From assembly GCA_018004935.1 (NCBI GenBank), contig JAGNBF010000041.1, forward strand, positions 1-41,878: a stretch of 41,878 nt of DNA, given 5' to 3'. The notes beneath the pieces were generated by a model. The model was given only the letters and a program-made list of their open reading frames with translations, made no database searches and had not been told where the DNA came from. Origin of the DNA: Chloroflexota bacterium (lineage in GTDB: Bacteria; Chloroflexota; Anaerolineae; Promineifilales; Promineifilaceae). Of this stretch, positions 39,764 to 41,878 are shown one piece after another; positions within the stretch are counted from its first letter, which is position 1, and the number at the start of each line of letters is the position of its first letter. Both the position numbers and the translations under genes were made by a program.

Positions 39764-41587
39764 TTACCGTAACCGGAAAAATGCTTCTCGCTCCGGCAGG
39801 TTGAGACCGGTGCAGGTGAAAGTGAGGTAGGTATCCAGAGGCAAATCCTTCTTGAGATACAGTTCACTTTCCCAGGCCAGATCAGGAAAAAGTACCAGAT
39901 CACGGGAGCCGCGTTTTTCGATAATAACGCCTTCACCCTGCCAGTCAGGGTTTTGTTGCAGATAAACCAGCGTCCAATGCTGATTGGAGAGCCGTTCGGC
40001 CTGGCGCATCGTGCCAGAGACGGCATCGGCGGAGCCAATGCGCTCCAGGATAGCCTGTTCATTGAGTAGAGGTTGGCCGGTGAGGTGGGCGCGGAGTTGT
40101 TGGTGAACGACCGTATCCAGGTAGCGGCGCAAAGGGCTGGTGGTCTGGACGTATTGAGTTAAGCCTAAACCGGCATGGGGCGCGGCCGCAATCTTAGGTT
40201 GACCGCGTTTCAGGCTACGGCGCAGGGCAAAATAAGCGGAGGGCGTTGCGGCCGCGAGGGGAGCATCCTCATCTGGAGGGTCCTGGGTGGCAAAGGGTAG
40301 GGAGATATGCCGTTCTTGCGCATAACGAGCTACAGCTTCCCCCGTCATCAACATTGCTTCACGTACCAGGTCACGGCTGGGTAAATTGAGCAACCGTCGG
40401 ATGACCACCTGTCCTTCTTTCACGCGGATGCGTACCTCTGGCAAGTCAATCTCAATGGCTCCCTGGCGCAATCGGCGGGCGTGGAAGGGTTGAATGTAAG
40501 TGACCATTTCCCGAAAAGGGGATTGGTCCAGGCGGTTTTGTGCTTCTTCATAGCTGATGCGCTGTACGCGCACCCAACTGATGGCCATTTCCTGGAGTGT
40601 AACTTCCCCGGTGGCATTCACCTGCAAGGCGAAAGAGAGGGCCGGTGATACCTCGTTGAGGCCCAAGGCCAGGCGGTGGGTGGCGTCGGGGGGGAGCATG
40701 GGAATGGTGCCATCGGGCAGGTAGAGGTTGAAGGCGCGGCCGCGGGCTTCCTGGTCAGCAGGTGAAGTAGGGGTAACGAGCGCGGCCGCGTCGGCAATGT
40801 GCACCCACAGCCGTTCCCCGTCCCAACTTAGGGCATCATCGGGATCCTGACTGCCTTCATCATCAATGGCCCACGCTTCCAGATGGGTTAAATCGCGTCG
40901 GGGTTCCTCAGGTAAAGGGGGTAAGGTGAGGTTGGGAGGGGTAAGGGGAATTCCCAGGCGGGTGGGATAAGGATTGGTCGTGGCCTTCCAATAGCCGATG
41001 CTAAGAAGTAAGGCATGGGCATTTTGTGGGGTTTCCACCCGGTTAAGGGCGCGGAGAATGCGGCTTTGTTCCCGTTTTTCCAGAGCCAGGGCTTCCACAT
41101 CTTCTAGATAAGAGCGGTCAGAGGGGTCGTAGTGGCCTTGTTCTAGCCGATGTAGGAAAGCGTGCCAGGCCCGTTCTGCGGCCGCTTTCGCTTCCCGCAC
41201 AGTTGCTTTTTCGGCCACCACAGTGGCCGAATGAGCCACAATGGCTTCAGGTGTGCCGCTAAAATGTAACCCATCAGCCAATAGCTCCCAAATGGCCCAA
41301 GCTGTAGCCGGTGTGTAGGTTCCGTAAGCCAGATCAGCCAGTTCGGGTAGGGTAGTGATTTCTCCCGCCAGTAGTTCCCATGCGGAGAGGATATCACCAT
41401 CCGTTGGGCGAGGGGGTGGTAGTTGGCGCACTGGCCCCGGATGTAAAAACTGGACATCTTTGGGGCGAACTTTGACCGATTCGCCGCCATCCAGTTCCAG
41501 CTCCAACTTTTTATCATTGTCCCGCACGCGGGCAGGGCGATTTTTGTAGACCACGAGGGCATCACGATTGAGGGGTGACGTTTCCAT
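39764..41587 (-). CDS. RNase II/RNR (RNB)-family exoribonuclease
   Basis: A protein of 607 residues predicted to degrade RNA 3' to 5'. The N-terminal region (1-about 230) lacks a classic cold-shock pair and begins with a small beta domain (ALVVYKNRPARVRDNDKKLE). The RNB catalytic domain starts at WAIDDEGSQDPDDALSW, with the cluster of metal-binding Asp residues, and includes WVHIADAAALV and, near the end, TSPLRRYLDTVVHQQL. A short S1-like tail closes the protein. The length resembles cyanobacterial/plastid-type RNB proteins rather than E. coli RNase R. The start ATG has no visible ribosome binding site. Five GCGGCCGC sites. Confidence 0.93.
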   Translation of the reverse strand: METSPLNRDALVVYKNRPARVRDNDKKLELELDGGESVKVRPKDVQFLHPGPVRQLPPPRPTDGDILSAWELLAGEITTLPELADLAYGTYTPATAWAIWELLADGLHFSGTPEAIVAHSATVVAEKATVREAKAAAERAWHAFLHRLEQGHYDPSDRSYLEDVEALALEKREQSRILRALNRVETPQNAHALLLSIGYWKATTNPYPTRLGIPLTPPNLTLPPLPEEPRRDLTHLEAWAIDDEGSQDPDDALSWDGERLWVHIADAAALVTPTSPADQEARGRAFNLYLPDGTIPMLPPDATHRLALGLNEVSPALSFALQVNATGEVTLQEMAISWVRVQRISYEEAQNRLDQSPFREMVTYIQPFHARRLRQGAIEIDLPEVRIRVKEGQVVIRRLLNLPSRDLVREAMLMTGEAVARYAQERHISLPFATQDPPDEDAPLAAATPSAYFALRRSLKRGQPKIAAAPHAGLGLTQYVQTTSPLRRYLDTVVHQQLRAHLTGQPLLNEQAILERIGSADAVSGTMRQAERLSNQHWTLVYLQQNPDWQGEGVIIEKRGSRDLVLFPDLAWESELYLKKDLPLDTYLTFTCTGLNLPEREAFFRLR

Positions 41588-41679
41588 AGGATAAGTCTAC
41601 CATTTTGTGGGCAAAGGGCCTAAATTACTTGACCGGAGGCGACTAGGATGACTGCCCATTTTTGTCATGCAGAACAACT

Positions 41680-41712
41680 ATCTTCTCAATATTGGGGGAA
41701 AACGAGGGCTAG
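41680..41712. repeat. Lone end of the GTATCTTCTC element
   Basis: CTATCTTCTCAATATTGGGG and the AAAACG that follows match the complement of the right end of 20386-20489 (GTATCTTCTCAATGTTTTGG). No partner end follows before the next element. Confidence 0.6.
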
Positions 41713-41713
41713 T

Positions 41714-41878
41714 AGGGCGATTGCCTACGTGGAGTTCCCCACTCCCAACCCCGCCCCCAGAGGCGGGGAGTTTTTTTTAAGGCGGGCAAAATCGGGGGTG
41801 ATTGTTCATTAAATTTTCAATCGGGTAACGCATTCATTGATCCCATCTCCCTGCCGATTCCCGAGGGAAGGGGGGAAT
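41714..41878. repeat. Layered cassette C10, cut by the window end
   Basis: AGGGCGATTGCCTACGTGGA, hairpin A and the left half of a C1-type core (GGCGGGCAAAATCGGGGG, 41781-41798) are present. At the position of the core loop the sequence switches to ATTGTTCATTAAATTTTCAA, the arm of a C8/C11-type element, followed by its hairpin B. The right half of the core is not in the window. Confidence 0.8.

Larger units (their letters stand above)
2887..41185. repeat. Highly iterated palindrome GCGGCCGC (HIP-like), about 72 copies
   Basis: The octamer GCGGCCGC starts at 2887, 3001, 6101, 6573, 6705, 6900, 7275, 7508, 8467, 8672, 8761, 8958, 9548, 9717, 10196, 10443, 11727, 12880, 12983, 13141, 13691, 14568, 14724, 14887, 15264, 15542, 16997, 18369, 19414, 21639, 22363, 22584, 22809, 23139, 23343, 23793, 23973, 24702, 24894, 25197, 25626, 25796, 26133, 26364, 27821, 29085, 30156, 30639, 31663, 31868, 32366, 32453, 32651, 32967, 33915, 34245, 34272, 35279, 35611, 35663, 36520, 36706, 37736, 37824, 38949, 39294, 39431, 40182, 40248, 40736, 40782 and 41178. 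About 69 lie inside genes, on either strand and in different frames (read as Ala-Ala-Ala, Arg-Pro or Gly-Arg). Only 10443, 15542 and 23343 are intergenic. Random expectation at this composition is about one. Counting was by eye and could be off by one or two. Confidence 0.93.

Noticed and set aside
2887-41185. GCGGCCGC sites as cloning-vector or linker contamination
   Set aside because: Copies are spread singly inside dozens of intact genes in different frames; contamination would appear at insert ends only.
1-41878. Circular molecule, since both window ends carry C1/C10-type cassettes
   Set aside because: The two copies diverge after the core loop and do not overlap end to end; similar cassettes occur internally.
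1-41878. tRNA, rRNA, riboswitch or replication-origin signals
   Set aside because: No cloverleaf with a GTTCGA-type T-loop, no rRNA-like stretch, no conserved riboswitch core and no dnaA-box cluster was recognised on reading both strands.

Overview
The window looks like chromosomal DNA of a free-living, moderately GC-rich bacterium, most likely a Chloroflexota (Anaerolineae-like) filament. That placement is inference from protein character: a CruF/glycosyltransferase/P450 carotenoid block, a phosphoglucose isomerase of the transaldolase-fusion type, large GT-C membrane proteins, an archaeal-type glycogen debranching enzyme and a stand-alone YciH. I see no rRNA, tRNA, phage, transposase gene, CRISPR array or replication origin.

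Layout. 1-1070: repeats only (a layered palindrome, an 11-copy 35-bp array, a hairpin cassette). 1071-3857: ppc. 3858-4691: a 7-copy 66/67-bp array and other repeats. 4692-6065: a styrene-monooxygenase-like flavoprotein. 6056-10423 (minus): carotenoid-type block of P450, CruF, PlsY and a family 2 glycosyltransferase. 10547-15349 (minus): DinB/ClbS-like protein, S41 protease lipoprotein, YciH and glycogen debranching enzyme. 15983-17503: PadR regulator with a membrane protein. 17959-20030 (minus): GAF histidine kinase and NarL-type regulator. 20583-23225: small CBM48 protein, then pgi. 23510-26773 (minus): giant GT-C-like membrane protein. 26882-27334 (minus): Hsp20. 27806-30784 (minus): secreted M4 metalloprotease with an inserted PA domain. 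31516-32823 (minus): membrane metallophosphoesterase. 32898-38453 (plus): ftcD, M23 lipoprotein, DUF423 protein, rhodanese, mdh. 38822-41587 (minus): GNAT acetyltransferase and an RNase II-family exonuclease.

Metabolism. ppc, mdh and pgi are central carbon genes; the debranching enzyme, pgi and the CBM48 protein point to glycogen turnover; ftcD links histidine catabolism to one-carbon units; the carotenoid block would make a hydroxylated, glycosylated and possibly acylated pigment.

The most unusual content is not protein coding. (1) The palindrome GCGGCCGC occurs about 72 times in 41.9 kb (about one expected), nearly always inside genes, resembling the HIP1 repeats of cyanobacteria but with another sequence. 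(2) Almost every intergenic gap holds layered palindromes. The main family is a three-hairpin cassette: a pyrimidine/purine hairpin 'B', a central 'core' hairpin of about 18 bp with a 4-nt loop, and a GC-rich hairpin 'A'. Core sequence varies between copies while self-complementarity is kept. Several cassettes sit inside the centre of another palindrome. (3) Two tandem arrays appear to be amplified pieces of these hairpins. All coordinates and counts were read by eye.
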